Source: Verrucomicrobiota bacterium (lineage in GTDB: Bacteria; Verrucomicrobiota; Verrucomicrobiia; Limisphaerales; VHDF01). Taken from it: DNA of 64,000 bases. Shown in pieces: positions 9,370-19,150 of the stretch (position 1 is the first letter of the stretch; each line of letters opens with the position of its first letter). The notes beneath the pieces are model-generated. The model saw only the letters and a program-made list of their open reading frames with translations. It did no database searches and was not told the origin of the DNA. Made by a program: the position numbers and the translations under genes. The stretch covers positions 1-64,000 of the forward strand of contig VHDF01000018.1 of assembly GCA_016871495.1 (NCBI GenBank), given 5' to 3'.

Positions 9370-11127
9370 ATGCCTCGCATGATGAAAACGATTCCGGCCG
9401 CCCCGGCCTTTCTCCCCATGACCAGGGAGGAAGTGTCGGCGCGCGGCTGGTCTGAGCTCGACGTGCTCCTCATCACGGGAGACGCCTATGTGGACCATCC
9501 CTCCTTCGGCGCCGCCATGATCGGACGCGTGCTCGAGGCGGAAGGTCTTCGCGTCGGCATTATTGCCCAGCCGGATTGGAGGCGAATCGAGTCCATCACC
9601 GGGATGGGCACGCCTCGCCTTTTTACGGGCATCACGGCGGGGAACCTTGACAGCATGCTGTCGAACTACACCGCAGCCCGCCACAAGCGGAAAGAAGACG
9701 TCTATAGCGAGGGTGGCATTCCCGGCAAACGACCGAATCACGCTTCTGCCGTCTATTCGCAGATGGCCCGTCGCGCCTTTCCCGGCGTGCCCATTGTGCT
9801 CGGCGGCATGGAAGTCAGCATGCGGCGCGTGGTCCATTACGATTTCTGGGAGGACAAGCTGCGCCCGTCGGTCATGACGTCCGCGAAGGGGGACATCCTC
9901 GTCTATGGCATGGGTGAAACCGCCGCGAGGGAGATCGTGTCGCGCCTGCGTGCTGGCAACAAGGATCTCGGGGGTATTCGCGGCACGGCGGTGCTGCTCG
10001 GCGAGAAAGCCGCCGCGTCCGCTGATTTTTCGAACTGCATCGTCCTGCCTTCCTGGGAGTCGATTCAGCAGGACAAAAAGCTCCTGATGCCGCTGACCAA
10101 AATCGTAGAAGCGCAACAAACGCCTTACAGCGGCAAGCGTCTCGTGCAGTGGCATGGCAAGCGCGCGCTGGTGATGGAGCCGCCGGCGTTTCCCATCGAC
10201 GGCCCCGATCTCGACGCGCTGTATGAACTTCCTTTCGCGCGGGCCGCGCATCCGTCCTACCAAGAACCCGTGCCCGGATTTGCCACCATCAAAGACTCGA
10301 TCATCGTTTCGCGCGGGTGCCCGGGTGGCTGCACCTTTTGTGGACTTGGCTTTCATCAGGGCAAGTTCCTCTCGAGCCGCAGTGTGGACTCGGTCCTGAA
10401 GGAGATTCGCAAGCTCACCGAGTCGGACACGTTCCGCGGCACGGTGTCGGATCTGGGAGGTCCGACCGCGAATCTTTACGGCGCGAAAAACGGGCATCGC
10501 GAGGAGTGCAAGAGATGCCATCGTCCGAGCTGTCTCTGGCCGACCATTTGTCCTGTGTTCGGGATCGATGAGCAGGCGGGGCTCGACCTCCTGCGCGGGG
10601 CTCGCAGTCAACCGGGGGTCAAGCATGTCTTCGTTCAATCCGGCATTCGCATGGATGTCGCGTTGCGCACCCCGGAATACATGAAGGAACTGGTGCAGAA
10701 TCATGTGTCCGGCCACATGAAGGTCGCGCCCGAGCACGTGCATCCGGAAGTACTGCGCAAGATGCGCAAGCCGGCCACGGATTTTCCGGCGTTTATGGAA
10801 AAGTTCGCCGAACTCAGCGAGGAAGCCGGCAAGGAGCAATATCTTGTGCCCTACTTCATCTCGAGTTTTCCGGGCTGCACGGAGAAGGAGATGGGGGCCG
10901 TGGAAGCCTTCTTGAAAAAGGAAAAATGGAATTTGCAACAGGTGCAGGATTTCATTCCTCTCCCCATGACCGGATCCGCGGCGATGTATGTGACGGGACT
11001 CGACATCAACACCGAGGAACCCATTCCGGTCGTTCGCAACGCCGGCGATCGCGAGCGCCAGAAACGCATGCTCCGGCCCAATCGTCCGTCGCGCACCATG
11101 ACCAAAGGTCACGATACGATTGAGTAG
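9370..11127 (+). CDS. ygiQ: YgiQ family radical SAM protein
   Basis: This is a 585-residue member of the YgiQ/UPF0313 family. The start ATG is preceded by GGAG five bases upstream, a good ribosome-binding site. The N-terminal half is a B12-binding-like Rossmann region (LITGDAYVDHPSFGAAMIGR). The radical SAM cluster motif is SRGCPGGCTFCGLGFHQG (C-x3-C-x2-C) near residue 317, followed by a KVAPEH block and a C-terminal region with VQDFIPLPMT. The protein is widely conserved but its reaction is unknown. Length and motifs match the family well. It stands alone between repeat-rich gaps and is probably transcribed by itself. Confidence 0.95.
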   Translation: MPRMMKTIPAAPAFLPMTREEVSARGWSELDVLLITGDAYVDHPSFGAAMIGRVLEAEGLRVGIIAQPDWRRIESITGMGTPRLFTGITAGNLDSMLSNYTAARHKRKEDVYSEGGIPGKRPNHASAVYSQMARRAFPGVPIVLGGMEVSMRRVVHYDFWEDKLRPSVMTSAKGDILVYGMGETAAREIVSRLRAGNKDLGGIRGTAVLLGEKAAASADFSNCIVLPSWESIQQDKKLLMPLTKIVEAQQTPYSGKRLVQWHGKRALVMEPPAFPIDGPDLDALYELPFARAAHPSYQEPVPGFATIKDSIIVSRGCPGGCTFCGLGFHQGKFLSSRSVDSVLKEIRKLTESDTFRGTVSDLGGPTANLYGAKNGHREECKRCHRPSCLWPTICPVFGIDEQAGLDLLRGARSQPGVKHVFVQSGIRMDVALRTPEYMKELVQNHVSGHMKVAPEHVHPEVLRKMRKPATDFPAFMEKFAELSEEAGKEQYLVPYFISSFPGCTEKEMGAVEAFLKKEKWNLQQVQDFIPLPMTGSAAMYVTGLDINTEEPIPVVRNAGDRERQKRMLRPNRPSRTMTKGHDTIE

Positions 11128-11463
11128 GGGAACTCAGGGGGCTAGAATGCGCTCCTCCCCCGAACGCGCCGCGCACGGCGCTTCCGCATCGAAAATTGGA
11201 GCCAGAACCTCATCCCACCCGCCGGCTTTGCTACGGACCCATCGATCCTTCTCACCGCCATGCGGCACGCCACCATCGCCGTGCGCGGCACTTCGGGACT
11301 TGGTGTCTGAACACGCCGGAGGGCCCGATTTGACAACAGTGCCATCGTTCCCTCCCGCACCAAACCTCCCGCCTCGAAAGTGCCATGCCCATTGGCAAAG
11401 ATACCTTGATGCAGCGTAAACGCCGCGCTCCGACCACTTGAGGTTGTGCCGCCGTGGATTTCC
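11128..11463. other. Intergenic region, no gene recognised
   Basis: About 335 bases after ygiQ, before the 130-bp repeat. Open frames exist on both strands because of the high GC content, but none has a recognisable motif. No clear terminator stem with a T-tract was seen after ygiQ. Confidence 0.4.
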
Positions 11464-11593
11464 GTGTATCCCGATGTTGTTGGTAGGGCGGGCCTGTCCC
11501 AGCCCGCCGCCCACGGGATGCAAAACATCATGCTCCGGCGGCGCGCCGGGACGGACGCGCCCTACCTGCATCACCGGCAACATCGGGATGCAC
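11464..11593 (+). repeat. 130-bp dispersed inverted-terminus repeat, copy 1
   Basis: The element runs from GTGTATCCCGATGTTG to CAACATCGGGATGCAC, which are terminal inverted repeats with one mismatch. A second nested pair (TAGGGCG and CGCCCTA) lies inside. The same 130 bases occur in the opposite orientation at 37523-37652. The outer GTGCATCC/GGATGCAC ends resemble those of the 214-bp family. It has no coding capacity and lies 80 bp upstream of the TIGR04073 lipoprotein gene. Confidence 0.9.
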
Positions 11594-11673
11594 CGCCGTG
11601 GGTTTGGGCGCGCGAAATCCCGCTTTACAACCTGTCGGGCCTCGGTAACCTCACCGGAGTTCAACTCAATCCT

Positions 11674-12138
11674 ATGCGCATTTCTCGCACCTGCTTCTTT
11701 GCCGCGCTCGCGGGCGTGGCATCTTTCTTCGCGACCGGCTGCGTCGGCCCCGAACAAAAACTCGGACGCGGCATGAACAATTTGACCGAGTTCGCGCGCC
11801 TTGGGGAACTGCGGCGCACCATGGAGCAGTCTTCGCTCTACGATCAACCCGAGATCACCTATACCTCCGGTTTTCTCAAGGGCTTTAATCGCAGCATGCT
11901 TCGCACTGCGGTGGGCGCATTCGAAGTCCTCACCTTCCCCATCCCCAGCTATGATCCCTGGCTGAAACCCGGCAACGAGCTGGTGAACGACATCTCCGTC
12001 CATCCGGTCTATCCGGACTCCTATCGTCCAGGACTTCTGTCGGAATCCACGTTCCATCCACAGAACAACTTCGGTTTCGGCACTGGCGATATCGCCCCAT
12101 TCATCCCGGGCAGCCGGTTCCGCATTCACGATTATTGA
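11674..12138 (+). CDS. Exosortase system-associated lipoprotein, TIGR04073 family
   Basis: This 154-residue protein starts at ATG 11674, giving a lipoprotein leader (FFAALAGVASFFATGC) with the lipobox cysteine around residue 22. The mature part has the TIGR04073 pattern: GRGMNNLTEFARLGELRRTM, then a GFLKGFNRSMLRTAVGAFEV helix and VLTFPIPSYDPWLKP. The family occurs in genomes with PEP-CTERM/exosortase protein sorting and its function is unknown. The predicted location is an outer or inner membrane lipoprotein. No exosortase or PEP-CTERM protein is present in this window. A strong terminator follows directly. Confidence 0.8.
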   Translation: MRISRTCFFAALAGVASFFATGCVGPEQKLGRGMNNLTEFARLGELRRTMEQSSLYDQPEITYTSGFLKGFNRSMLRTAVGAFEVLTFPIPSYDPWLKPGNELVNDISVHPVYPDSYRPGLLSESTFHPQNNFGFGTGDIAPFIPGSRFRIHDY

Positions 12139-12156
12139 TCGCCTTTTTCCCCCGCC

Positions 12157-12193
12157 AGCGGCGCCAACAGGACGTTGGCGCCGCTCTTTTTTT
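12157..12193 (+). terminator. Rho-independent terminator abutting the ispE start codon
   Basis: A perfect 12-bp stem (AGCGGCGCCAAC, loop AGGAC, GTTGGCGCCGCT) is followed by C and seven T's (12187-12193). The last T is immediately followed by the ATG of ispE. As a terminator it ends the TIGR04073 transcript. Its position also leaves ispE with no room for a ribosome-binding site. Confidence 0.9.
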
Positions 12194-13072
12194 ATGTCCC
12201 TCGTCCGCCAGTCCCCCTGCAAGATCAACCTCATCTTGAATATCCTGGGGAAACGCCCCGACGGATTCCACGAACTCGAAACCGTCTTTCAACCTGTCCC
12301 TCTCCACGATCTCCTCGAGTTCACTCGCCTCACCGCTCCCGAACTCCGATTCACCTGCAATCACCCCGAACTGCCCACCGACGCTTCCAATCTCGTCGTG
12401 CGTGCCGCCCAACTGTTCTTCACCACCGCCGGATTCGCTCCGTCCACGGCTATTCACCTGGAAAAACGGCTTCCGCTCGCGGCCGGACTCGCGGGCGGCA
12501 GCGCCAATGCCGCCGTCACACTGTCGGCACTCCACGAGCTCTACCATCACCCCTTCCCCCATCTCCAACTCATCAGCCTGGCCGAATCGCTCGGCTCCGA
12601 CGTGCCGTTCTTCCTGCAAGACCGCCCCGCCCTCGCCCTCGGACGCGGAGAACAAGTGCAACCTCTGGATGCCTTCCCCGCGCTGAAAGGGAAAACGTTG
12701 TTCCTCATTCATCCCGGTTTTGGCATCGCCACAGCCTGGGCCTATCGGGAACTTGCTCGATTCCCTACGGCTCTCCATGGCAAACCCGGAAGGGCGGTCG
12801 ACCTCATCCAATCGCTTCAAACGCAACCTCTTCCCGTGGCCGGGACGCACTTCTACAACTCGCTCGAGGCCCCAGCACTACACAAGTATCCCATCCTGGC
12901 ACTCTATCAGGAACATCTCAGGCATGCCGGAGCCGAGGCGGTCCTCATGTCAGGCAGCGGTTCCACCACCTTCGCGATCTTTGACCACTCGCGTACCGCC
13001 GAACAAGCGGTCGAATCCTTTAAGTCTGAATTCGGATCTGACGCGTGGATCCGCCTGGTGCCGTTGGCCTGA
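12194..13072 (+). CDS. ispE: 4-diphosphocytidyl-2-C-methyl-D-erythritol kinase
   Basis: IspE phosphorylates CDP-ME with ATP in the cytoplasmic MEP pathway of isoprenoid precursor synthesis. The 292-residue length is normal. The N-terminus [20 protein letters not shown] is the conserved substrate-binding start, and [18 protein letters not shown] at about residue 93-110 is the GHMP kinase ATP loop. A C-terminal [12 protein letters not shown] carries the third GHMP motif. The start at 12194 is supported by the position of the conserved N-terminus, yet it directly follows a terminator T-tract with no Shine-Dalgarno sequence. Translation may therefore be leaderless or the hairpin may act as an attenuator. 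The downstream SDR gene starts 20 bp after the stop. Confidence 0.95.
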   Translation: MSLVRQSPCKINLILNILGKRPDGFHELETVFQPVPLHDLLEFTRLTAPELRFTCNHPELPTDASNLVVRAAQLFFTTAGFAPSTAIHLEKRLPLAAGLAGGSANAAVTLSALHELYHHPFPHLQLISLAESLGSDVPFFLQDRPALALGRGEQVQPLDAFPALKGKTLFLIHPGFGIATAWAYRELARFPTALHGKPGRAVDLIQSLQTQPLPVAGTHFYNSLEAPALHKYPILALYQEHLRHAGAEAVLMSGSGSTTFAIFDHSRTAEQAVESFKSEFGSDAWIRLVPLA

Positions 13073-13092
13073 ATCATTCCCCATTCCCGCCC

Positions 13093-14658
13093 ATGGCTGA
13101 TTCAACCATCCCTCCGGACCCTTCCCAGCTCGATCCCCTCAAATCCGCGAATTGGGCCGGCGAGTTCAAAAAGGTCACAGCGCTGCTGGAATACCTCGCC
13201 TCCAACCGTGCGCTGCTCGCCACGCTCAGCCTGGAGGAGCGAACCCGGCTGCTCACCGCCGCGGGTGAAGTCTTTTGCCCCGATCCGCGGCAGCGCCGCC
13301 GCCTCGTCAAGGCACGGATCCGCCAACGCAAAGCCGAAAAGACGGCTCAGGACGACGTCAAACTCGCGGACACCGGCATCCGAAAGCTCCGCCGCGAAAA
13401 GGTGTTCAACACTCCCAACGACTACCCCCCCGATTCCTTCACGCAGATTGAAATCGAGGATCAGCCCGACTTCCGGGAACTCGTCGAGCCGCGCAACTGT
13501 TACATCTGCAAAAAGGACTTTTCCGTCCTCCACTCCTTCTACGATCAACTGTGTCCAACTTGCGCGGAACATAACTTCTCCAAACGCTCTGAACTGGCGG
13601 ACTTGAGGGGACGCGTCGCGTTGCTCACCGGCGGCCGCGTCAAGATCGGTTATCAGGCGGGCATCAAGCTTCTGCGCTGCGGCGCGCGCCTCATCGTTAC
13701 GACACGCTTTCCCAAGGACAGCGCGGCCCGTTACGCTCGAGAACCCGATTTCGACCAGTGGAAAGACCGCCTCGAGATCTTCGGACTCGATCTCCGCCAC
13801 ACCCCCAGCGTCGAGGCCTTCTGCCGCCACTTGCTTTCCAAACGAGACCGGCTGGATTTCATCGTCAACAACGCCTGCCAAACCGTCCGCCGACCGCCCG
13901 AGTTTTACCGTCACATGATGGCGCTTGAATCAGCGCCCCCCCAGGAGCTCTCCGCCGAAGCCTGCGCCCTGCTGGGGAACTATCACGGATTGCACGGATA
14001 CCAACTGCTCCCGGAAGGTTCGCCCGCGGAGCCCGCCCCGGCATGGACGCAACTCGCCGATGCCGCCGCGTTATCCCAAGTGCCGCTGCTTCCCGAGGAT
14101 CTCCTGGCCCAACGAGATCTCTTCCCCGAAGGCCGCCTCGATCAGGACCTCCAACAAATCGATCTGCGCGCCCAAAATTCCTGGCGCCTTACGCTGGCCG
14201 AAGTGCCCGCCGTCGAACTCTTGGAAGTTCACCTGGTCAACGCGGTCGCGCCCTTCATTCTCAATGCCCGGCTCAAACCCCTGATGCTCCAAACGCCCCA
14301 GCGGGACAAACACATCGTCAATGTGTCCGCCGTCGAAGGCCAGTTTTACCGCAAATTCAAGACCACCCGCCACCCCCACACCAACATGGCCAAAGCCGCG
14401 CTCAACATGATGACCCGCACCTCGGCGGCGGATTACCAGGCCGATGGCATCCACATGAACAGCGTGGACACCGGATGGGTGACGGACGAGGACCCCGCCG
14501 ACATCGCCCGGCGGAAGACCCGCGATCATCGCTTTCATCCTCCCCTCGATATCGTCGATGGCGCCGCCCGCATCGTCGATCCGATCATTGCCGGCTTCAA
14601 CACCGGCCGCCATGTGTGGGGCAAATTCCTCAAGGATTACGAGCCCACCGACTGGTAA
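13093..14658 (+). CDS. SDR-fold protein with N-terminal C4 zinc ribbon, atypical active site
   Basis: This 521-residue protein has about 135 extra residues before a short-chain dehydrogenase/reductase domain. The extension ends in a zinc-ribbon-like pattern, CYICKKDF then LCPTC (C-x2-C-x15-C-x2-C). The Rossmann start is [12 protein letters not shown], a variant of TGxxxGIG, and IVNNACQT replaces the usual NNAG. The region where YxxxK should lie reads [13 protein letters not shown]: the lysine is present but the tyrosine position is threonine. The end [13 protein letters not shown] is SDR-like. It probably binds a dinucleotide, but classic SDR catalysis is doubtful. It may be co-transcribed with ispE. 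I recall similar proteins only as uncharacterised SDRs. Confidence 0.75.
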   Translation: MADSTIPPDPSQLDPLKSANWAGEFKKVTALLEYLASNRALLATLSLEERTRLLTAAGEVFCPDPRQRRRLVKARIRQRKAEKTAQDDVKLADTGIRKLRREKVFNTPNDYPPDSFTQIEIEDQPDFRELVEPRNCYICKKDFSVLHSFYDQLCPTCAEHNFSKRSELADLRGRVALLTGGRVKIGYQAGIKLLRCGARLIVTTRFPKDSAARYAREPDFDQWKDRLEIFGLDLRHTPSVEAFCRHLLSKRDRLDFIVNNACQTVRRPPEFYRHMMALESAPPQELSAEACALLGNYHGLHGYQLLPEGSPAEPAPAWTQLADAAALSQVPLLPEDLLAQRDLFPEGRLDQDLQQIDLRAQNSWRLTLAEVPAVELLEVHLVNAVAPFILNARLKPLMLQTPQRDKHIVNVSAVEGQFYRKFKTTRHPHTNMAKAALNMMTRTSAADYQADGIHMNSVDTGWVTDEDPADIARRKTRDHRFHPPLDIVDGAARIVDPIIAGFNTGRHVWGKFLKDYEPTDW

Positions 14659-14681
14659 GAGGTGCAACCTCGATACCTTCT

Positions 14682-15845
14682 CTAACGGGACTCCGTGTGG
14701 GTGGATCTCAACAACCGGGATCGCGCGACGCGAACCCGGTGCATCGCATCCTCAATGGAGGACCCCATGGTGGTCAGATGGCCCATCTTGCGTCCTGGGC
14801 GGGCCTCGGCTTTTCCATAGAGATGAAGCTTCACGCCCGGATCGGTGAGCGCATCCGTCCACCGTGGCAGCCCCTCACTCCAAACCTCTCCCAGAAGATT
14901 CGCCATCGCGGCGGGCGCTCTCAAATCCGTGCTCCCGAGTGGAAGCCCGCAAATCGCGCGAACTTGCTGTTCGAACTGGCTCGTGACACACGCGTCGATC
15001 GTCAAGTGGCCGGAATTGTGGGGCCGGGGCGCGAGTTCGTTCACCAGGAGAGTTCCGTTCCGGCTGACAAACATCTCCACCGTCAGCAGGCCGACCACGT
15101 CCAGCGCGGTCATGATTCCACGGGCAATCTCCACGGCTTGTTCGGCGGCGCCGGGAACCAGTCGGGCGGGCGCAAAAGTCAGATCCAGAATATGACGCGC
15201 ATGCGCGTTCTCGAACACCGGAAACGCCTTGAACTCGCCGCTCAATCCCCTCGCGGCGATGACCGACACCTCCTTCTCGAAATCAACCCAAGCCTCGAAC
15301 ACCGCTTCAACACCCCCGAGCTTGTCCCAGGCGGCGTCCAGGTCACCCCACGCCGCCAGCTTCACCTGGCCCTTGCCGTCGTACCCAAACCCCGCCGTCT
15401 TCAGGACCGCCGGCAAGCCGAGATCCTGCGCCGCCACCCGCAGATCGTCCCGCGAACCGATCCGTCGGAACGGAGTGACCGGGAAGCCATGCTTTTCCAG
15501 GAATGTCTTCTCGCGAAGCCGGTGCTGCGCGATGTGGAGCACGGATCCCGCCGGTCGGACCGGCGCGCAGGAGTCCGCCACTTCCGTGGCGGTGCTCGGC
15601 ACATTCTCGAACTCGAAGGTGACGACGTCCACTCGGGAGGCGAACTCGCGCATGCGATGCGCGTCCTCGTAAGGCGCCACCGTTTCCTCGTCCGCCACCT
15701 GCCCCGCCGGAGCGTCGTACTCCGGCGAAAAAATATGGATGCGGTAGCCCAGTGCTCGCGCGGCGAGGGCAAACATGCGCCCGAGCTGTCCGCCCCCGAG
15801 CACGCCGATGGTGGCGCCGGGAAGAATGGGATCCACCGGTTTCAC
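14682..15845 (-). CDS. purK: N5-carboxyaminoimidazole ribonucleotide synthase
   Basis: PurK is the ATP-grasp enzyme that carboxylates AIR to N5-CAIR in purine synthesis. The 387-residue length is typical. The N-terminal [20 protein letters not shown], the ATP-grasp strand [25 protein letters not shown] and the [12 protein letters not shown] motif are all present. The frame is open further upstream inside purE, but the GTG at 15845-15843 overlaps the purE stop codon (GTGA) and puts the family N-terminus in the right place. Translational coupling with purE is likely. The two act in succession, PurK then PurE. Confidence 0.94.
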   Translation of the reverse strand: MKPVDPILPGATIGVLGGGQLGRMFALAARALGYRIHIFSPEYDAPAGQVADEETVAPYEDAHRMREFASRVDVVTFEFENVPSTATEVADSCAPVRPAGSVLHIAQHRLREKTFLEKHGFPVTPFRRIGSRDDLRVAAQDLGLPAVLKTAGFGYDGKGQVKLAAWGDLDAAWDKLGGVEAVFEAWVDFEKEVSVIAARGLSGEFKAFPVFENAHARHILDLTFAPARLVPGAAEQAVEIARGIMTALDVVGLLTVEMFVSRNGTLLVNELAPRPHNSGHLTIDACVTSQFEQQVRAICGLPLGSTDLRAPAAMANLLGEVWSEGLPRWTDALTDPGVKLHLYGKAEARPGRKMGHLTTMGSSIEDAMHRVRVARSRLLRSTHTESR

Positions 15846-16357
15846 GCGGTGGTGGGTCCCGCGGAGGGATCCGGCGCAGCCAAAACCTTCTCGGTCTGTG
15901 CCTGGCGGAATTGGGAATAGGTCTCCCGGTATTGCGGGTGCTTCACCCCGAGAATTGCGCACGCGAGGAGGGCCGCGTTCACGGCACCGGCTTTGCCGAT
16001 GGCCAGCGTGCCGACGGGAACGCCACCGGGCATTTGCACGATGGAAAGCAGGGAATCGACACCATGCAACGCCTTGGATTCCACCGGCACGCCCAGGACC
16101 GGCAACAGGGTCTTCGCAGCCACCATGCCCGGCAGATGAGCGGCGCCGCCCGCACCCGCGATGATGACCTCCAATCCCCGTGAAGCGGCGGTGGTGGCGT
16201 ATTCGAACAGCCAATCCGGCGTGCGATGGGCAGAAACCACACGAGTTTCATGCGCAATGCCCAATGCGGTGAGTTGGTCGCTGGTGTGCCGGAGGGTCTC
16301 CCAGTCGGACTGGCTGCCCATGATCACTCCGACCAATGGTGGCGCTTGCTTGGTCAT
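15842..16357 (-). CDS. purE: N5-carboxyaminoimidazole ribonucleotide mutase
   Basis: Class I PurE of 171 residues, which converts N5-CAIR to CAIR in purine biosynthesis. The conserved [14 protein letters not shown] near the start, the VVSAHRTPD active-site loop, [15 protein letters not shown], and the [12 protein letters not shown] stretch are intact. It is the first gene of a two-gene purEK operon and overlaps purK by four bases. A pseudopilin gene and a copy of the 110-bp repeat lie divergently upstream. Confidence 0.96.
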   Translation of the reverse strand: MTKQAPPLVGVIMGSQSDWETLRHTSDQLTALGIAHETRVVSAHRTPDWLFEYATTAASRGLEVIIAGAGGAAHLPGMVAAKTLLPVLGVPVESKALHGVDSLLSIVQMPGGVPVGTLAIGKAGAVNAALLACAILGVKHPQYRETYSQFRQAQTEKVLAAPDPSAGPTTA

Positions 16358-16428
16358 ATTTTAGGGAGATGACTCTTTCCATCATGAGCGCGCGGCGCAA
16401 GCGGAATCCCTTCCACCCTGCACCGGAA

Positions 16429-16538
16429 GGTCCATCCGCAAGTTGTCGGGGTGCGGCTTTCACGGCGCTTCCGCTCGCGCTAACCTGCCGCGGCGATCTC
16501 CTCCCGTTCCATGGCCCGCCATCGGTGGATGCCTTCGC
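16429..16538 (-). repeat. 110-bp dispersed repeat, copy B
   Basis: The reverse complement matches copy A at 7759-7868 over the full 110 bases, with shared landmarks GGCATCCACC, GGGAGGAGATCGCCGCG, AGCGCGAGCGGAAGCGCC and CCCCGACAACTTGCGGATG. Like copy A it lies shortly upstream of a pseudopilin-like gene (165 bases), but in the opposite orientation. It occupies most of the purE/pseudopilin divergent gap. Confidence 0.85.
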
Positions 16539-16702
16539 CCTGGCAGCACCCTGGCCCGTTGAACTCTGCCCTGCCCCTTGGAAGACACGCCTTGAGGCGG
16601 CTTGAGCGCCGTGGCCCGGCACTGCCGCGCGCCTGACCGCCGACCGGCGGAAGAATGGCCTTGGCTCCACAACCCTTGCCTTCGCGAAGGAAACGGGTGA
16701 AC

Positions 16703-17551
16703 ATGCTGAAAATCCCAAGCACGATGAGCTCCCCGCTTCTCTCCCGCCGACGCGGTTTCACGCTGATCGAACTTTTGGTGGTGATCGCCATCGTCGCCAT
16801 CCTGGCGAGCCTGCTGCTGCCCGCCGTCAGCAAGGCGAAGCTCAAAGCCACCGGGGCCAACTGCATCAACAGCCAAAAGCAACTGATTCTGGCGAGCTTC
16901 CTCTATACCGATGACAACGAAGACCACCTGATTCCGTCCTCTTTCAGGAATGCGCCCATGGTTGGAGGCGGCTATTGGGCCGGACCCAGCCCGGAATTCA
17001 CGACCGGAATCAACGTGGAAGAAGCCATGCGCAGGGTGCGCAAAGGGCTCACGAACGGCCCGTTGTTCAAATACATCTCCAACGAGAATTCCTATCATTG
17101 CCCCGGTGATCTCCGCACCCGCCGCCTGAAACCCGGACGAGGCTGGGCTTTCGACAGCTATTCCAAGGCCGAAGGGATCAACGGCTTCACCGGATGGAAC
17201 GACGTGGTGCCCTACAAAAAAGCCTCCTCCGTGCATGAACCAGCGAAGTCCATGGTGTTCGTCGAGGAAACCGACCCGCGCGGCTACAACATCGGCACGT
17301 GGGCGATCTGGGTCACTCCACCGCGATGGGTCGATCCCTTCGCGATCTTCCACGGAAATTGGAGCACCTTCTCGTTCGTGGATGGCCACGCGGAAGGACA
17401 TCGCTGGCTGGATCACAGGCTGATCGACGCGGCGCGACGCGCGGGCGAATCTGGGGCCAACACCCTCGATTGGCCCGGAGGCGGCCCGCAAAACCCGGAT
17501 TTCAGGTGGGTTTACGACCGCTTCCGCTTCGTGAATTGGAAGCCCTTGTAA
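16703..17551 (+). CDS. Pseudopilin-like protein with prepilin cleavage/methylation motif
   Basis: This 282-residue protein starts at ATG 16703, preceded by an AAGGAAAC purine stretch. ATG 16724 is a possible alternative. The leader ends in SRRRG and the mature N-terminus is [20 protein letters not shown], with the Glu at mature position 5, followed by [25 protein letters not shown]. The C-terminal part has [20 protein letters not shown], the DGH motif of the H-x9-DG protein group. It resembles the protein at 7932 in plan but has a different central domain. The function is unknown, and the expected location is membrane-anchored with a periplasmic domain. Confidence 0.9.
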   Translation: MLKIPSTMSSPLLSRRRGFTLIELLVVIAIVAILASLLLPAVSKAKLKATGANCINSQKQLILASFLYTDDNEDHLIPSSFRNAPMVGGGYWAGPSPEFTTGINVEEAMRRVRKGLTNGPLFKYISNENSYHCPGDLRTRRLKPGRGWAFDSYSKAEGINGFTGWNDVVPYKKASSVHEPAKSMVFVEETDPRGYNIGTWAIWVTPPRWVDPFAIFHGNWSTFSFVDGHAEGHRWLDHRLIDAARRAGESGANTLDWPGGGPQNPDFRWVYDRFRFVNWKPL

Positions 17552-17625
17552 ATTGGCCTGACCGTTCGCCCCTCCCCCCCCCGACTGGCGCATGCCGCCA
17601 TCCGAAGCACACGCGAGGATTTCCG

Positions 17626-17663
17626 AAGAGTAGGATGCCGCCGGAAAAGGAGTTCCTACTCTT
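17626..17663. other. Inverted repeat in the gap before uxaE
   Basis: AAGAGTAGGA at 17626-17635 is perfectly complementary to TCCTACTCTT at 17654-17663, with an 18-base spacer. It sits 75-112 bases after the pseudopilin stop and about 170 bases before uxaE. There is no T-run, so it may be an operator or a weak structure rather than an intrinsic terminator. Otherwise the 280-base gap shows nothing recognisable. Confidence 0.45.
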
Positions 17664-17831
17664 GATCTGTGCAGGGAGGGACATGGTGGTCGCCGAGCCG
17701 GCAGGGCGCACCGCGTGGAAAGCCATGATCGGATGACGCAATAAACGCCACAGCTCCTGCAATCCAAAACCATCCGTCGCACCGCGAGAAACCGTTTCCA
17801 TTTCCTCCGCTTGATCCCGCCTGCCTGACCC

Positions 17832-19100
17832 GTGCATCCTTGCCACGTGTTGACACTTGCTCCCTACTCTTTCGGCGTTGGCGATCGTTTTGGACATCAA
17901 GCGCGCGCCCAACTGGCTGCCTTTTTGGAACTCGCCCGCCTAGGTGTCCACGTGTCGCCCGTCTGGAACAAGTCAAACCGCGAACACACGTTCATCGGCT
18001 CCCACCCGCAAAGCGTTCGTCAAGCGGCCCAGGCTGCGGTGGAAGCCCTGGGTTGGAACCATCCCTGGCATGTCGATGCCGACCATATCCGCCTCGAAAC
18101 CGTCGATCGCTTCCTTGATTCCTCGGATTTCTTCACCATCGATGTCGCGGATTCCATCGGAAAACCCGCGGCGCCCGAGGCCGTCCAAGCCTTTATGGCG
18201 CGCCATTCCGAATGGTCCCGCCCCGTCGAAGTCGCCGGCATCCCTGATCCCATCATCCTGCAACCCGAACAAATCGAGCGCATTGCGTCCCACTACTTGC
18301 AGGCCACGATCGAGGCAGGCGCCATTTATCGCCGAATCGCGGCGGCCAAGGGCGGCGAGCACGCCTTCATCGCGGAAGTGTCGATGGATGAAACCGATGC
18401 TCCTCAACAGCCTCCGGAGCTTCTCATCATCCTCGCTGCGCTCGCCGACCAAGGCATTCGCGCCCAGACGATCGCGCCCAAATTCACCGGGCGCTTCAAC
18501 AAAGGCGTCGATTATGCCGGAGATCCGAAAGCGTTCGAGCGGGAGTTTCGTGACGACGTCCACGTGGTCCGCCACGCGGTGTCGACCTACGGCCTCCCCT
18601 CCAACCTCAAGCTGAGCATTCACAGCGGCAGCGACAAGTTCTCCCTCTATCCCGTGCTACGCCGGGTCCTGCGCGAGACGGGAGCCGGCATCCATATCAA
18701 GACCGCAGGCACCACCTGGCTGGAGGAATTGATCGGATTGGCGGAAGCCGGCGGCGCCGGACTTGAACTCGCCAAGGAAATCCACGCCCAAGCCATGGAT
18801 CACATCGATGAACTTTGCGCCCCTTATGCCAGTGTGATCGACATCGACCGCGCTCGTTTACCCGCCTTGTCTGAGGTTCGCGCCTGGACGGGCCCGCGCT
18901 TTGCCCGCGCCCTGCGGCATATCCCAAGCGATCCCTGCTTCAATGCGAGCCTGCGCCAACTCTTGCATGTGTCCTTCAAACTGGCCGCCAAAGCCGGCGC
19001 GCGCTACACCGATCTGCTCAAGGCCAACGAAGCCATCGTCTCCCGCCAGGTGACCGAGAACCTCTACCACCGGCATCTCGCCCCGATCTTTCTCGGATAA
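17832..19100 (+). CDS. uxaE: Tagaturonate 3-epimerase family protein
   Basis: This 422-residue protein resembles UxaE, which interconverts D-tagaturonate and D-fructuronate in hexuronate catabolism in the cytoplasm. Family stretches are visible: TLAPYSFGVGDRFGHQARAQ at the start, HVDADHIRLETVDRFLD, FIAEVSMDETD, IAPKFTGRFNKGVDYAGD, LKLSIHSGSDKFSLYP and IHIKTAGTTWLEELIG. Acidic and histidine residues in these blocks are candidate metal ligands. The GTG at 17832 is used here, and a second GTG at 17847 would also fit. It begins a run of co-directional genes for sugar-acid metabolism. Substrate assignment rests on family recall. Confidence 0.85.
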   Translation: MHPCHVLTLAPYSFGVGDRFGHQARAQLAAFLELARLGVHVSPVWNKSNREHTFIGSHPQSVRQAAQAAVEALGWNHPWHVDADHIRLETVDRFLDSSDFFTIDVADSIGKPAAPEAVQAFMARHSEWSRPVEVAGIPDPIILQPEQIERIASHYLQATIEAGAIYRRIAAAKGGEHAFIAEVSMDETDAPQQPPELLIILAALADQGIRAQTIAPKFTGRFNKGVDYAGDPKAFEREFRDDVHVVRHAVSTYGLPSNLKLSIHSGSDKFSLYPVLRRVLRETGAGIHIKTAGTTWLEELIGLAEAGGAGLELAKEIHAQAMDHIDELCAPYASVIDIDRARLPALSEVRAWTGPRFARALRHIPSDPCFNASLRQLLHVSFKLAAKAGARYTDLLKANEAIVSRQVTENLYHRHLAPIFLG

Positions 19101-19150
19101 CGATCCGCCCGTATATCAAGGCCTCTCGCTCCCTCCCTGAACCTCGATTC

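Noticed and set aside
8893-11112. A 739-codon open frame on the minus strand opposite ygiQ
   Set aside because: It is an antisense shadow of a GC-rich gene. The translation is rich in His and Arg and has no recognisable motif, while the plus-strand YgiQ is clear.
14043-15920. A 625-codon open frame on the plus strand opposite purK
   Set aside because: purK is unambiguous on the minus strand. The plus-strand translation is low in complexity and has no family features.
14682-16214. Longer purK starting inside purE (510 codons)
   Set aside because: The extra N-terminus has no family similarity, and the GTG overlapping the purE stop gives the normal PurK start.
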